The translations under genes and the position numbers were made by a program. From Bifidobacteriaceae bacterium (lineage in GTDB: Bacteria > Actinomycetota > Actinomycetes > Actinomycetales > WQXJ01): a stretch of DNA of 18,938 nucleotides. Where the stretch lies: positions 1-18,938 of the forward strand of contig JAITIG010000131.1 of NCBI GenBank assembly GCA_031279575.1, given 5' to 3'. The notes beneath the pieces are model-generated. The model had not been told where the DNA came from. It did no database searches and saw only the letters and a program-made list of their open reading frames with translations. Below are positions 1 to 7,310 of the stretch, one piece after another (the first letter of the stretch is position 1; each line of letters opens with the position of its first letter).

Positions 1-61
1 TCCCGCCTCCTATCGGAGAACGGAAACGGTCATTCACCAGCGCGAACACGCGGGCTCTCAG

Positions 62-135
62 TCGGGATGCCGGGATTTGAACCCGGGGCCCCCTGCTCCC
101 AAAGCAGGTGCGCTACCAAACTGCGCCACATCCCG
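62..135 (-). tRNA. tRNA-Pro (anticodon TGG)
   Basis: Read on the minus strand, the 7-bp acceptor stem pairs CGGGATG with CATCCCG, followed by discriminator A. The anticodon arm is CCTGC-TTTGGGA-GCAGG, giving anticodon TGG (proline, CCN codons). The T-arm has the canonical GGTTCAAATCC core and the D-arm the usual GGTAGC. No CCA is encoded after the discriminator, so the tail must be added by CCA-adding enzyme, unlike the neighbouring tRNA-Gly. A TAAACT at 164-169 (minus) could be the -10 of its promoter, but no -35 stands out. Confidence 0.97.
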
Positions 136-395
136 CGGGCGGCGAGGCTCGCCGCGGTCAGCCAGTTTATCGGCTCGCGCCGCCTCGCGCCCGCCGTCGG
201 CCGGCTCGCCGCCGACCTAGAAGAGTTGTCGACACGCTCGCGGCCCAGGGCGGCGGGCGGCGGCCGCCCGCACCGGCGGCGGGCAGGGAGGTGAAACCCG
301 GCCCGCGCTGGTTCGGGCCGCCGCGGCCACGAACGTGTCAATGATCCCCAACGGCCCCGCCGGGCGGACTATTCCCCAGGCCCCGCGCCGCGCCC

Positions 396-425
396 GGGCG
401 GGGGTGGAGCGGGCGGGGGTGGAGC
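396..425. repeat. 15-bp tandem duplication at the 3' end of the tRNA-Gly gene
   Basis: Two perfect head-to-tail copies of GGGCGGGGGTGGAGC (396-410 and 411-425) are followed by GGGCG. The second copy overlaps the last bases of the tRNA-Gly gene, including its encoded CCA, so the segment just downstream of the tRNA repeats its 3' acceptor strand. It looks like local slippage or a trace of recombination at the tRNA end. Confidence 0.85.
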
Positions 426-493
426 GGGCGACGGGAATCGAACCCGCATGGCCAGCTTGGAAGGCTGGGGCTCTGCCATTGAGCTACGCCCGC
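420..493 (-). tRNA. tRNA-Gly (anticodon TCC), CCA encoded
   Basis: On the minus strand the acceptor stem is GCGGGCG/CGCCCGC with discriminator T, the usual base 73 of bacterial tRNA-Gly. The anticodon arm is CCAGC-CTTCCAA-GCTGG, giving anticodon TCC (GGA/GGG codons). The T-arm contains GGTTCGATTCC. The three bases after the discriminator (420-422) read CCA, so the tail is genomically encoded; without it the gene spans 423-493. TAAGAT at 545-550 (minus) is a plausible -10 about 45 nt upstream of the mature 5' end. Confidence 0.97.
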
Positions 494-688
494 GCGGCCG
501 GCCGGGGCCGGCCCGCTGCCCGGCCGAGGCCGGAACTCCGCTGAATCTTACCGGCTTGGCGGCGGGTGGGCGGACGGCATCGGCCTACGCGCAAATGTGA
601 AGGTTGTGTGCGCAACGGAATACCTCCGGAGCGGCCCAGGTTGTCCCTAGCGGTCCGCTAAGAGCCAAATCCCCAAGGAGGAATCCCC
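494..688. other. Intergenic region between tRNA-Gly and the 689 gene, with a 13-bp palindrome
   Basis: No gene is seen here. TAGCGGTCCGCTA (648-660) is an inverted repeat with 6-bp arms around one central base. It ends about 15 bp before the ribosome binding site of the next gene, where an operator could sit. The 13-mer GCGGACGGCATCG at 570-582 also occurs in the dispersed repeats around hipBA. The other long spacer nearby (136-419) holds only GC-rich sequence with no recognisable gene. Confidence 0.4.
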
Positions 689-1318
689 GTGACTGCCCAG
701 GTGCTTGAGCGCCCTGCCCAAAGCTTGCGCGACGACTTCGAAGAGGCGATCGCCCACCGCATGGTGATCGCGCGGCAGGCAGTCGAGGCGGCTCGGGCGG
801 CCGATCCGCTCACCGGCTTGACCCTGGCGGAGACCACCGCCTGGGCCGCGCGCCGGGCGGAAGGCCACTGCGCCGAGGCCGAGGGGTTCGCCGCCGAAGT
901 CTCCGACCTGCTCTCCTCGGGCAAGATGAACGATGCCGTGCGCGCCCTGGACGGTTCCGCCGAGGCCGCCGCCCAGGCCGCGGCGCGCGACGCCTTGGCC
1001 GCCAGCGACGCCGCGGTCGCCATCCGGGACCGCGCCAGCGAGGCGGAGGCGGCGGTCCACCAGGCCCGCGACTTGGTCGCCCTGGCCGCCCGCTCCCACC
1101 AGGGGCGCGATGTCGAGTGGCTGGTGCGCGCCGCCGCCCGCGTCACCACTTTGGCCGAGGCGGCCCGCCGGGTGCGCTGGGGGGCGCAGGCCGCGGGCGA
1201 GATCGCGCTGGGCGCGAACGCGACTTCGATCCAGGCCAGTGTGGCGCTGGAGGTGGCCCGCACCAACTTGGAGGTGGCCGGCTTGAGGGCTGGCGCGCTG
1301 GCGGCCGCGGGGGCCTGA
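689..1318 (+). CDS. Alanine-rich, helical protein of unknown function
   Basis: I do not recognise a family. The 209-residue product is dominated by Ala, Glu, Arg and Val. It has no signal peptide, membrane segment or metal-binding motif and should be cytoplasmic and almost wholly alpha-helical, possibly a coiled coil. Runs such as EAAAQAAARDALAASDAA show the composition. The GTG start at 689 is supported by a strong Shine-Dalgarno AAGGAGG (675-681) seven bases upstream, so it is very probably translated. A 13-bp palindrome (648-660) precedes the ribosome binding site. The gene lies alone between the tRNAs and recA. The 229-bp gap before recA contains recA's own regulatory sites, so co-transcription with recA is not needed. 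Low-complexity sequence makes any similarity search prone to false hits. Confidence 0.8.
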   Translation: MTAQVLERPAQSLRDDFEEAIAHRMVIARQAVEAARAADPLTGLTLAETTAWAARRAEGHCAEAEGFAAEVSDLLSSGKMNDAVRALDGSAEAAAQAAARDALAASDAAVAIRDRASEAEAAVHQARDLVALAARSHQGRDVEWLVRAAARVTTLAEAARRVRWGAQAAGEIALGANATSIQASVALEVARTNLEVAGLRAGALAAAGA

Positions 1319-1403
1319 CCAGCGGTTGCGCCCGGTTTTGGGGCGCTTGGGGGGCCGAGTTCGGCATTGGATGGGCGACACGCCGCGCGGCGCTGCCGGC
1401 GCG

Positions 1404-1419
1404 TCGAACAGGCGTTCGC
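1404..1419 (+). promoter_or_regulatory. LexA (SOS) box of recA
   Basis: TCGAACAGGCGTTCGC contains the GAAC-N4-GTTC core and matches the actinobacterial/Gram-positive LexA operator at all but the last base of the extended palindrome. TATGCT (1420-1425), directly abutting it, fits a -10 element, so bound LexA would block that promoter. It lies 128 bp upstream of the recA start codon. Confidence 0.88.
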
Positions 1420-1472
1420 TATGCTATCTGGCGGATCGCGTTGTCCACAGGCCGGATTTTTCTCAGCTTGCG

Positions 1473-1495
1473 GTGTCAGAGGTTGCCTCTAGCCT
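1473..1495 (+). promoter_or_regulatory. Candidate LexA-independent RecA-NDp (PafBC-type) promoter of recA
   Basis: GTGTCAGAG-N8-TAGCCT matches the published mycobacterial RecA-NDp consensus TTGTCRGTG-N8-TANNNT at 7 of 9 upstream positions, has exactly 8 bases of spacing, and has a full TANNNT. It sits closer to recA than the LexA box, the same order as the LexA-independent and LexA-dependent promoters of Mycobacterium tuberculosis recA. A transcript would start near 1502, leaving a leader of about 46 nt. It is inferred from motif match only; no pafBC gene is in the window. Confidence 0.5.
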
Positions 1496-1547
1496 GGATG
1501 GCGTTGAACTATTGGGTCCCTCGGGCAAGCAGTGAAGGAGCGTATCG

Positions 1548-2624
1548 ATGGCTCAGGTAGACAAAGACAAGGCGTTGGCCAACGCCTTGGCGCAGATTGA
1601 TCGGCAGTATGGCAAAGGGTCCATCATGCGGTTGGGGGATGAGGCCCACGCGCCCGTCGACGTCATCCCGACGGGCTCGATCGCCTTGGACTTGGCGTTG
1701 GGGATCGGCGGCTTGCCGCGCGGGCGGATCGTGGAGATCTACGGCCCGGAGAGCTCGGGCAAGACCACCGTGGCGCTGCACGCCGTCGCCAACGCCCAAA
1801 AGGGGGGCGGGATCGCGGCTTTCATCGACGCCGAGCACGCCCTCGACCCGGACTACGCGGCGCGGCTGGGGGTGAACACGGACGATTTGCTGGTGTCCCA
1901 GCCGGACACCGGCGAGCAGGCGCTGGAGATCGCGGACATGCTGGTCCGCTCCGGGGCGCTGGACATCGTGGTGATCGACTCGGTGGCGGCCCTGGTGCCC
2001 AAGGCGGAGATCGAGGGCGAGATGGGGGACAGCCACGTTGGCCTCCAGGCCCGGCTGATGTCCCAGGCCATGCGCAAAATGACCGGCGCGCTGGCGGCCT
2101 CGGGCACAACGGCGGTGTTCATCAACCAACTGCGGGAAAAGGTCGGCGTCTTCTTCGGCTCGCCGGAGACCACCACCGGCGGGCGGGCGCTGAAGTTCTA
2201 CGCCTCGGTGCGCCTGGACGTGCGGCGCATCGAGACGCTGAAGGAGGGCACCAACCCGGTCGGCAACCGCACCCGCGTCAAGGTGGTCAAGAACAAGGTC
2301 GCGGCGCCGTTCAAACAGGCCGAGTTCGACATCTTGTACGGCCAGGGCATCTCCCGCGAGGGCGGGCTGATCGACTTGGGCGTGGAGCACGGCCTGGTGC
2401 GCAAATCCGGCGCCTGGTACACCTACGGCGGGGACCAGCTGGGCCAAGGCAAAGAGAACGCCCGCGCCTTCCTGAAGGACAACCCCGCCCTGGCGGATGA
2501 GTTGGAGGCCAAAATCCGCCAGGCTTTGGGGATCGGGGCCGCCGCCGAGGCCGGGCCCGGCGCCGCCTCGGGCCCATTGGGGGATGAGCCGGCGCCGGCC
2601 GCCGGCCAGGACAGGCTCCAGTGA
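1548..2624 (+). CDS. recA: Recombinase RecA
   Basis: DNA strand-exchange ATPase that forms filaments on single-stranded DNA for homologous recombination and acts as coprotease for LexA self-cleavage. The 358 residues fit the family. Walker A GPESSGKT is at residues 66-73. The conserved FIDAEHALD and [21 protein letters not shown] (Walker B and loop 1) follow, then the [22 protein letters not shown] segment (loop 2). The C-terminal tail after about residue 325 is Gly/Ala/Pro-rich and variable. No intein interrupts it. ATG 1548 is preceded by Shine-Dalgarno GAAGGAG (1534-1540). The gene is first in a plus-strand run with recX 28 bp downstream. Control by DNA damage is indicated by a LexA box (1404-1419) and a possible RecA-NDp promoter (1473-1495). 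Confidence 0.99.
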   Translation: MAQVDKDKALANALAQIDRQYGKGSIMRLGDEAHAPVDVIPTGSIALDLALGIGGLPRGRIVEIYGPESSGKTTVALHAVANAQKGGGIAAFIDAEHALDPDYAARLGVNTDDLLVSQPDTGEQALEIADMLVRSGALDIVVIDSVAALVPKAEIEGEMGDSHVGLQARLMSQAMRKMTGALAASGTTAVFINQLREKVGVFFGSPETTTGGRALKFYASVRLDVRRIETLKEGTNPVGNRTRVKVVKNKVAAPFKQAEFDILYGQGISREGGLIDLGVEHGLVRKSGAWYTYGGDQLGQGKENARAFLKDNPALADELEAKIRQALGIGAAAEAGPGAASGPLGDEPAPAAGQDRLQ

Positions 2625-2652
2625 GGTCCGGGCCGGGCGCGGGCGGGCGGCC

Positions 2653-3147
2653 GTGAGCCTGGCGGCGCCCGAGGAGATGGCGCGGTCCATCGCCCTAAAG
2701 GCGCTGGACCGCGCCGCCCGCTCGCGGGCGCAGCTTGAGCAACTGCTCTCCAGCCGGGGAATCCCGCCCCAGGTCGCCGCCGGCGTGCTGGACCGGTTCG
2801 AGGCGGTGGGCCTGGTCGACGACCAAGCCTTGGCGCAGGCCTTGGTCCGCGCCCGGCACGGCGAGCGCGGGCTGGCGGGCCGCGCCTTGATGGAGGAGTT
2901 GAGCCGCAAGGGGATCGACCCCGCGACGGCCGCCGCCGCCGTGGCCCAGGTCACCCCCGAAGACGAGGCGGCGGCCGCGCGGCGCGTCGCCCGCCAGCGC
3001 CTGCGCGCCAGCGCCGGGCTGCCGCGCCAGACGCGGCTGCGCCGCGCCACCGCCGCCCTGGTGCGCAAAGGCCACCCCCCGGGGGCGGCCTACGCCGCGG
3101 TCCAGCGCCTGCTGGCCGAGGAAGCCGACCAAGCGGGCGGCCTGTGA
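2653..3147 (+). CDS. recX: Regulatory protein RecX
   Basis: RecX binds RecA filaments and limits RecA activity, and is commonly encoded just after recA, as here. The predicted 164-residue protein is made of helical three-helix repeats. It carries the family signature around GLVDDQALAQALVRAR, followed by the GIDPATAAAAV-type second repeat and a third repeat RRATAALVRKGHPPGAAYAAV. The frame is open upstream into recA. I chose GTG 2653 because it starts shortly before the first conserved helix and avoids recA overlap; ATG 2677 is an alternative, and neither has a strong ribosome binding site. The miaB start lies 3 bp after the recX stop, so recA-recX-miaB look co-transcribed. Confidence 0.93.
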   Translation: MSLAAPEEMARSIALKALDRAARSRAQLEQLLSSRGIPPQVAAGVLDRFEAVGLVDDQALAQALVRARHGERGLAGRALMEELSRKGIDPATAAAAVAQVTPEDEAAAARRVARQRLRASAGLPRQTRLRRATAALVRKGHPPGAAYAAVQRLLAEEADQAGGL

Positions 3148-3150
3148 GCC

Positions 3151-4626
3151 ATGGCCGCCGAACCACCCCGCACCTACGCCATCCGCACGCTGGGCTGCCA
3201 AATGAACCTCCACGACGCCGAGCACATGGCGGGCGTGCTGGACGCGGCCGGCTACATCCCCGCCCCCGGGGGCGCCATCCACAGCCGCGGCCTGCCCCAG
3301 GCCGATGTCGTGGTGCTGAACACCTGCGCCGTCCGGGAGGCCGCCGCCACCAGGCTGTTCGGCAACCTGGGGCAGCTCAGGGCGGCCAAACAGGCGCGGC
3401 CGGGCATGCAAATCGCGGTCGGGGGGTGCTTGGCGCAAAAGGACCGGGACGGCATCGTGCGCCAGGCGCCGTGGGTGGACGTGGTCTTCGGCACCCACAA
3501 CCTGGGCTCGCTGCCGGCCCTGCTGGAGCGGGCGCGGCACAACCAGCGGGCCCAAGTTGAGATCGAGGAGGCGCTGGCGGTTTTCCCGTCCACGCTGCCC
3601 ACCCGGCGCGAGTCGCCCTTCAGCGCCTGGGTCTCGATCTCGGTCGGCTGCAACAACACCTGCACCTTCTGCATTGTGCCCTCGCTGCGCGGACGCGAGC
3701 GGGACCGCCGCCCCGGCGACATCCTGGCCGAGGTCGAGGCGGTGGTCGCCGCCGGGGCGGTCGAGGTGACCTTGCTGGGCCAAAACGTCAACTCCTATGG
3801 GGCCGAGTTCGGCGACCGCGGCGCCTTCGCCAAGCTGCTGCGCGCGGCCGGGGCGGTGCGGGGCTTGGAGCGCCTCCGCTTCACCTCGCCGCACCCGGCC
3901 GCCTTCACCGAGGACGTCGTCGCCGCCATGGCCGAGACCCCCGCCGTCGCCCCCCAACTGCACATGCCGCTGCAGTCCGGCTCGGACGCGATCTTGCGGG
4001 CCATGCGGCGCTCCTACCGGGCGGAGCGCTTCTTGCGCCTGCTCCAGCGGGTGCGCCAGGCCATGCCCCAGGCCGCCATCAGCACCGATGTCATAGTCGG
4101 CTTCCCCGGCGAGACCGAGGCGGACTTCCGCGCCACCCTCGAGGTGGTCGAGCGGGCCCGCTTCGCCAGCGCCTTCACCTTCCAGTACTCGGTCCGGCCG
4201 GGCACGCCGGCCGCCCGCCTGCCGGGCCAGGTGGCGCCCGAGGTGGTGGCGGAGCGCTTCGAGCGGCTGGTCGCGCTGCAAGACGGCATCAGCCAAGAGG
4301 AGAACGCGCGGCTGGTGGGCGCCGAGGTGGAGGTGCTGGTCGCGGCCGGCCAAGGGCGCAAAGACGAGGCCCGCGCCCGGGTCTCGGGCCGGGCCCGCGA
4401 CGGCCGCCTGGTACACCTTGGCCTGCCGCCGGCCGCCTTGGGCGAGCCGCCGCGGCCGGGCGACTTGGCGCGCACCCGGGTGACGCGCGCCGCGCCCCAC
4501 CACCTGATCGCCGATGCCGCGCTGACCGGCGGGCCTTTCGAGCTGGTCCGCTACGCCGCCCGCCGCCCGGAGGCGGCAGGCCAGGGCCAGGTCAGGCCGG
4601 GGCGGCTGGCGCTGCGCGCCCGCTGA
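3151..4626 (+). CDS. miaB: tRNA-2-methylthio-N6-dimethylallyladenosine synthase MiaB
   Basis: Radical-SAM methylthiotransferase that converts i6A37 to ms2i6A37 in tRNAs reading UNN codons, the step after MiaA. The 491-residue product shows the N-terminal UPF0004 domain with cysteines at 16 (TLGCQMN), 59 (NTCAVRE) and 93 (GGCLAQK), which bind the auxiliary 4Fe-4S cluster. The radical-SAM motif CNNTCTFC (Cys 167, 171, 174) follows, and a C-terminal TRAM-like region starts near residue 385. All key cysteines are present. The C-terminus is extended by an Arg/Ala-rich tail. It starts 3 bp after recX. miaA is separated from it by one membrane-protein gene, a split but functionally coherent arrangement. 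Confidence 0.97.
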   Translation: MAAEPPRTYAIRTLGCQMNLHDAEHMAGVLDAAGYIPAPGGAIHSRGLPQADVVVLNTCAVREAAATRLFGNLGQLRAAKQARPGMQIAVGGCLAQKDRDGIVRQAPWVDVVFGTHNLGSLPALLERARHNQRAQVEIEEALAVFPSTLPTRRESPFSAWVSISVGCNNTCTFCIVPSLRGRERDRRPGDILAEVEAVVAAGAVEVTLLGQNVNSYGAEFGDRGAFAKLLRAAGAVRGLERLRFTSPHPAAFTEDVVAAMAETPAVAPQLHMPLQSGSDAILRAMRRSYRAERFLRLLQRVRQAMPQAAISTDVIVGFPGETEADFRATLEVVERARFASAFTFQYSVRPGTPAARLPGQVAPEVVAERFERLVALQDGISQEENARLVGAEVEVLVAAGQGRKDEARARVSGRARDGRLVHLGLPPAALGEPPRPGDLARTRVTRAAPHHLIADAALTGGPFELVRYAARRPEAAGQGQVRPGRLALRAR

Positions 4627-4636
4627 CAAAGAGACA

Positions 4637-4656
4637 GCGCGCGGCAAATGGCGCGC
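4637..4656. other. GC hairpin after miaB
   Basis: GCGCGC (4637-4642) and GCGCGC (4651-4656) can pair around an 8-base loop, 10 bp after the miaB stop. There is no U-tract, so it is not a classical intrinsic terminator; it may slow transcription or mean nothing in such GC-rich DNA. Confidence 0.25.
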
Positions 4657-4720
4657 GCGCCGGCTTTGCGGCTAGGCTCGGTGATCACACGCAAGCCATC
4701 TATCCGCAAAGGATTGACCC

Positions 4721-5446
4721 ATGACTTCACAGCCACCTCCCGACGGCCAATGGGGCCAGCCGCCGCAGCAGCCGGGCTACGGTCAGCCGCCGCAATACGG
4801 CCAGCAGCCCGGTTACGGCCAGCAGCCCGGTTACGGCCAGGCGCCCCAATATGGCGAGCAGCCCGGTTATGGCCAGGCCCCGCAATACGGCCAGGCCCCG
4901 CAATACGGCCAGCCGCCGGCCATGGCGCAGCCGCCGGCCCCCTTCGGCGCCTCGGCCGGCGCCGAGCCGCCGCTGGAACAGCCCTGGTACGGCATCGGCT
5001 TTGTCGATGCGGTCAAGCGGGCCATCAAGAAGTACGCCACCTTCACCGGCCGGGCCTCGCGCGGCGAGTTTTGGTGGTACACCCTGGCCAACGGGGTTGT
5101 CATCGCCGCGCTCTACACCCTCTACGGGATGACGGGCGGGTTCGCGTATCTGGCGGTCGGGTCCCAGTCTGGCCTGGCGAGCGCCGGCGCGGGCGTCCTG
5201 ACCGGGCTGATTGGCCTGGTCATGGCAGTCTACGCTTTGGCCGTCCTGGTTCCCTCCCTGGCCCTGGTCTGGCGCCGCCTGCACGACACCGACAAAGGCG
5301 GCCCCTGGTTCTTCATCTATTTTGTGCCGCTGGTCGGCTGGATCGTCTTGATCGTTCTGCTGGCCGCGGCGACTAACCCGGCCGGGGCCAGGTTTGACGC
5401 CGGCCCGGGCGGCGTGGGCGACTACTACCCGCCGCCGAGCTACTGA
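4721..5446 (+). CDS. DUF805-like membrane protein with a Q/G/Y/P-repeat N-terminus
   Basis: The 241-residue protein has two parts. Residues 1-75 are low-complexity repeats such as QQPGYGQ and APQYGQ, likely disordered and cytoplasmic. From about residue 105 it resembles DUF805 inner-membrane proteins: [10 protein letters not shown] (110-119), then three to four hydrophobic segments (about 120-145, 155-183, 195-217), with the family hallmark RRLHDT (185-190) before the last. The biochemical role of DUF805 is unknown. ATG 4721 has an AAAGGA ribosome binding site at 4708-4713. A TAGGCT at 4673-4678 could be a -10, but no -35 is evident. It sits between miaB and miaA, whose function it does not obviously share. 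The stop overlaps a CTGA that might couple to miaA. Confidence 0.88.
   Translation: MTSQPPPDGQWGQPPQQPGYGQPPQYGQQPGYGQQPGYGQAPQYGEQPGYGQAPQYGQAPQYGQPPAMAQPPAPFGASAGAEPPLEQPWYGIGFVDAVKRAIKKYATFTGRASRGEFWWYTLANGVVIAALYTLYGMTGGFAYLAVGSQSGLASAGAGVLTGLIGLVMAVYALAVLVPSLALVWRRLHDTDKGGPWFFIYFVPLVGWIVLIVLLAAATNPAGARFDAGPGGVGDYYPPPSY
4759..4920 (+). repeat. In-gene degenerate repeats encoding QPGYGQ / APQYGQ
   Basis: Short tandem units built on CAGCCCGGTTACGGC and CCGCAATACGGCCAG recur about eight times, some back to back without mismatch. They stay in frame and encode the disordered N-terminus of the DUF805-like protein. Copy number is likely to vary between strains by slippage. Confidence 0.75.
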
Positions 5447-5469
5447 CAGCTCCGCCGCGGCTGCTGGCG

Positions 5470-6360
5470 TTGGTCGGGCCCACCGCGGTGGGCAAGAGCG
5501 CGCTGGCCCTGGACCTGGCGCAGCGGCTCGGCGCCGAGGTGGTCAACGCGGACTCGATGGCCCTGTATCGGGGGATGGCCATCGGGACCGCGCGCACCCC
5601 GGCGGACCAGCGCCGGGGCATCGCGCACCACCAGTTCGAGGTTCTCGGCGTCCACCAGGAGGCGTCGGTGGCGGCCTACCAGCGCCACGCCCGGGCGGAC
5701 ATCGAGGCGGTCTGGGCCCGGGGCCGGACGGCGCTGCTGGTGGGCGGCTCGGGCCTGTACGCCCGGGCGGTGACCGACCAGATCGACTTCCCGCCCACCG
5801 ACCCGGCGGTGCGGGCCAAATGGGAGCGGCTCGGCCGCGAGCTGGGCGGCCCCCACCTGCGCGCCGAGTTGGCGGCGCTGGACCCGGCGGCGGCCCAAAA
5901 CATCCTGCCCGGCAACATCCGCCGCCTGGCCCGGGCGCTGGAGGCGATCGAGCTGACCGGGCGGCCGTTCGCGGCCCGGCTGCCGGCTTACACGCCTTGG
6001 CGCCCGCTCGGCATCGTCGGCTTGGAGTTGGCGCTGGACCAGTTGGACCAGCGGATCGCCGCCCGCGCCGCCTGGATGCTGCAGGCCGGCCTGGTCCAAG
6101 AGGCGCGCCGCCTGGTGGGCCAGGGCCTGCTGGAGGGGCGCACGGCGCGGCGGGCGATCGGCTACCCGGAGGCGCTGGCGCTGCTGGCAGGCGAGCTGAC
6201 CCCAGCCGAGGCCGAGGCGCGGATCGCCACCGCCACCCGCCAACTGGCCCGCCGCCAGCTGCGCTGGTTCCGCCGCGACCCGCGCATCACCTGGCTCGAC
6301 GCGGCCGCCCCGGACCTGCTGGACCAAGCCCTGGCGGCCTTCCAGCGGGCCGGCCCCTGA
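5470..6360 (+). CDS. miaA: tRNA dimethylallyltransferase MiaA
   Basis: Transfers dimethylallyl from DMAPP to N6 of A37 in UNN-reading tRNAs, making the substrate of MiaB. The sequence has the P-loop GPTAVGKS (residues 3-10), the catalytic Asp of NADSM (Asp28), the GGSGLY segment, [19 protein letters not shown], and the C-terminal [17 protein letters not shown] typical of the family. The start is uncertain. TTG 5470 removes the first strand, which normally precedes the P-loop by 5 or more residues. In-frame CTG codons lie upstream at 5443, 5461 and 5464; the first forms CTGA with the preceding stop. Two positions look unusual: NADSM is followed by Ala where Gln is normal, and MAIGTAR replaces the usual MDIGTAK. 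Confidence 0.94.
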   Translation: MVGPTAVGKSALALDLAQRLGAEVVNADSMALYRGMAIGTARTPADQRRGIAHHQFEVLGVHQEASVAAYQRHARADIEAVWARGRTALLVGGSGLYARAVTDQIDFPPTDPAVRAKWERLGRELGGPHLRAELAALDPAAAQNILPGNIRRLARALEAIELTGRPFAARLPAYTPWRPLGIVGLELALDQLDQRIAARAAWMLQAGLVQEARRLVGQGLLEGRTARRAIGYPEALALLAGELTPAEAEARIATATRQLARRQLRWFRRDPRITWLDAAAPDLLDQALAAFQRAGP

Positions 6361-6392
6361 CCCCCGGCGCCGCAAATCCGCCCGCCAGCGCT

Positions 6393-6398
6393 TATGCT
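6393..6398 (+). promoter_or_regulatory. Candidate -10 element for a leaderless dapF transcript
   Basis: TATGCT lies six bases before GTG 6405. No ribosome binding site precedes that GTG. This geometry puts transcription start at or next to the start codon. No clear -35 is visible. Confidence 0.5.
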
Positions 6399-6404
6399 GA
6401 CCTG

Positions 6405-7310
6405 GTGTCCAACGACCTGACCGGATCCCTGGAGGGCTTCGCCTTCGCCAAAGGGCATGGCGCCGGCAACGACTTTGTGCTCTATTCGGACCCGGCCGGC
6501 CAGCGCCCCTTGAGCGCGCAGTTGGCCCGCGCCTTGGCGGACCGGCACTTCGGCATCGGGGCCGATGGCGTCATCCGCGCCGTGCGCTGCGCCAACCTGG
6601 CGGACGGCGCCGCCGCGGCGTCCGGGGGCGCCGAGTGGTTCATGGACTACCGCAACGCCGACGGCTCCCTGGCCGAGATGTGCGGCAACGGCATCCGGGT
6701 CTTTGTCGAGTTCTTGCTGGCTGAGGGCCTCGCCACCTTGGCCGATTCCGAGGCCATCTCCATCGGCACCCGGGCGGGCCTCGTGCTGGTCCGCCGCGAA
6801 GACCAGATTTACGCGGTTGACCTGGGCAAATGGCGTTTTAGCGGCGGCCAGGCGGCGGTTCGGCGGGGAGGCGACCGGGAGGTGGCGACCAGCGGCGCGG
6901 ACACCGTGCGGCCCGGCCTGTCGGTCGATGTGGGCAACCCGCACGTGGTGGTCCAGGTGGGCCCGCAGGAGCTGGCCGGCCTGGACTTGACCGTCCCGCC
7001 AACGCTGACCCCGGCCCCGCCGGGTGGCGCCAACGTCGAGTTCATGGTGGTGGACCAAGCCGCCGCCGCGATCACCCTGCGCGTCCACGAGCGCGGCTCG
7101 GGCGAGACCTTGTCCTGCGGCACCGGCGCGGCCGCCGCGGCGCTGGCAGCCTGGGCCTGGAGCGGGGCGGGCGCCCCCGCCACCTGGCAGGTCCGGCTGC
7201 CGGGCGGCCAACTGCGGGTCCGCATGGTGGACGATGTGGTCGAACTGGCCGGCCCGGCCGAGCTGGTCTTCGCCGGCCGGTTGGGCCAGCGCGCCGCCCC
7301 GGCGGCCTAG
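6405..7310 (+). CDS. dapF: Diaminopimelate epimerase DapF
   Basis: PLP-independent racemase converting LL- to meso-diaminopimelate for lysine and peptidoglycan synthesis. The 301-residue product carries the N-terminal [14 protein letters not shown] motif and both catalytic cysteines: Cys93 in EMCGNGIR and Cys238 in LSCGTGAAA. The conserved DVGNPHVVV segment lies between them. The reading frame is open far upstream through miaA, but homology starts only near residue 11, so GTG 6405 is chosen. It has no Shine-Dalgarno but a TATGCT -10 just upstream, which suggests a leaderless mRNA. It starts 44 bp after miaA. Its stop shares a CTAG with the stop of the convergent lipoprotein gene. Confidence 0.96.
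   Translation: MSNDLTGSLEGFAFAKGHGAGNDFVLYSDPAGQRPLSAQLARALADRHFGIGADGVIRAVRCANLADGAAAASGGAEWFMDYRNADGSLAEMCGNGIRVFVEFLLAEGLATLADSEAISIGTRAGLVLVRREDQIYAVDLGKWRFSGGQAAVRRGGDREVATSGADTVRPGLSVDVGNPHVVVQVGPQELAGLDLTVPPTLTPAPPGGANVEFMVVDQAAAAITLRVHERGSGETLSCGTGAAAAALAAWAWSGAGAPATWQVRLPGGQLRVRMVDDVVELAGPAELVFAGRLGQRAAPAA

Noticed and set aside
67..294. Short plus-strand open frame across the tRNA-Pro gene
   Set aside because: It runs antisense through a clear tRNA and has no translation signal.
2695..4647. 650-residue minus-strand open frame opposite recX and miaB
   Set aside because: Shadow of GC-rich coding DNA. No recognisable domain, no ribosome binding site, and the plus strand carries clear genes.
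5394..6404. Upstream extension of the dapF frame through miaA
   Set aside because: The 337 extra residues are Pro/Gly/Arg noise out of frame with miaA; DapF homology starts only near GTG 6405.
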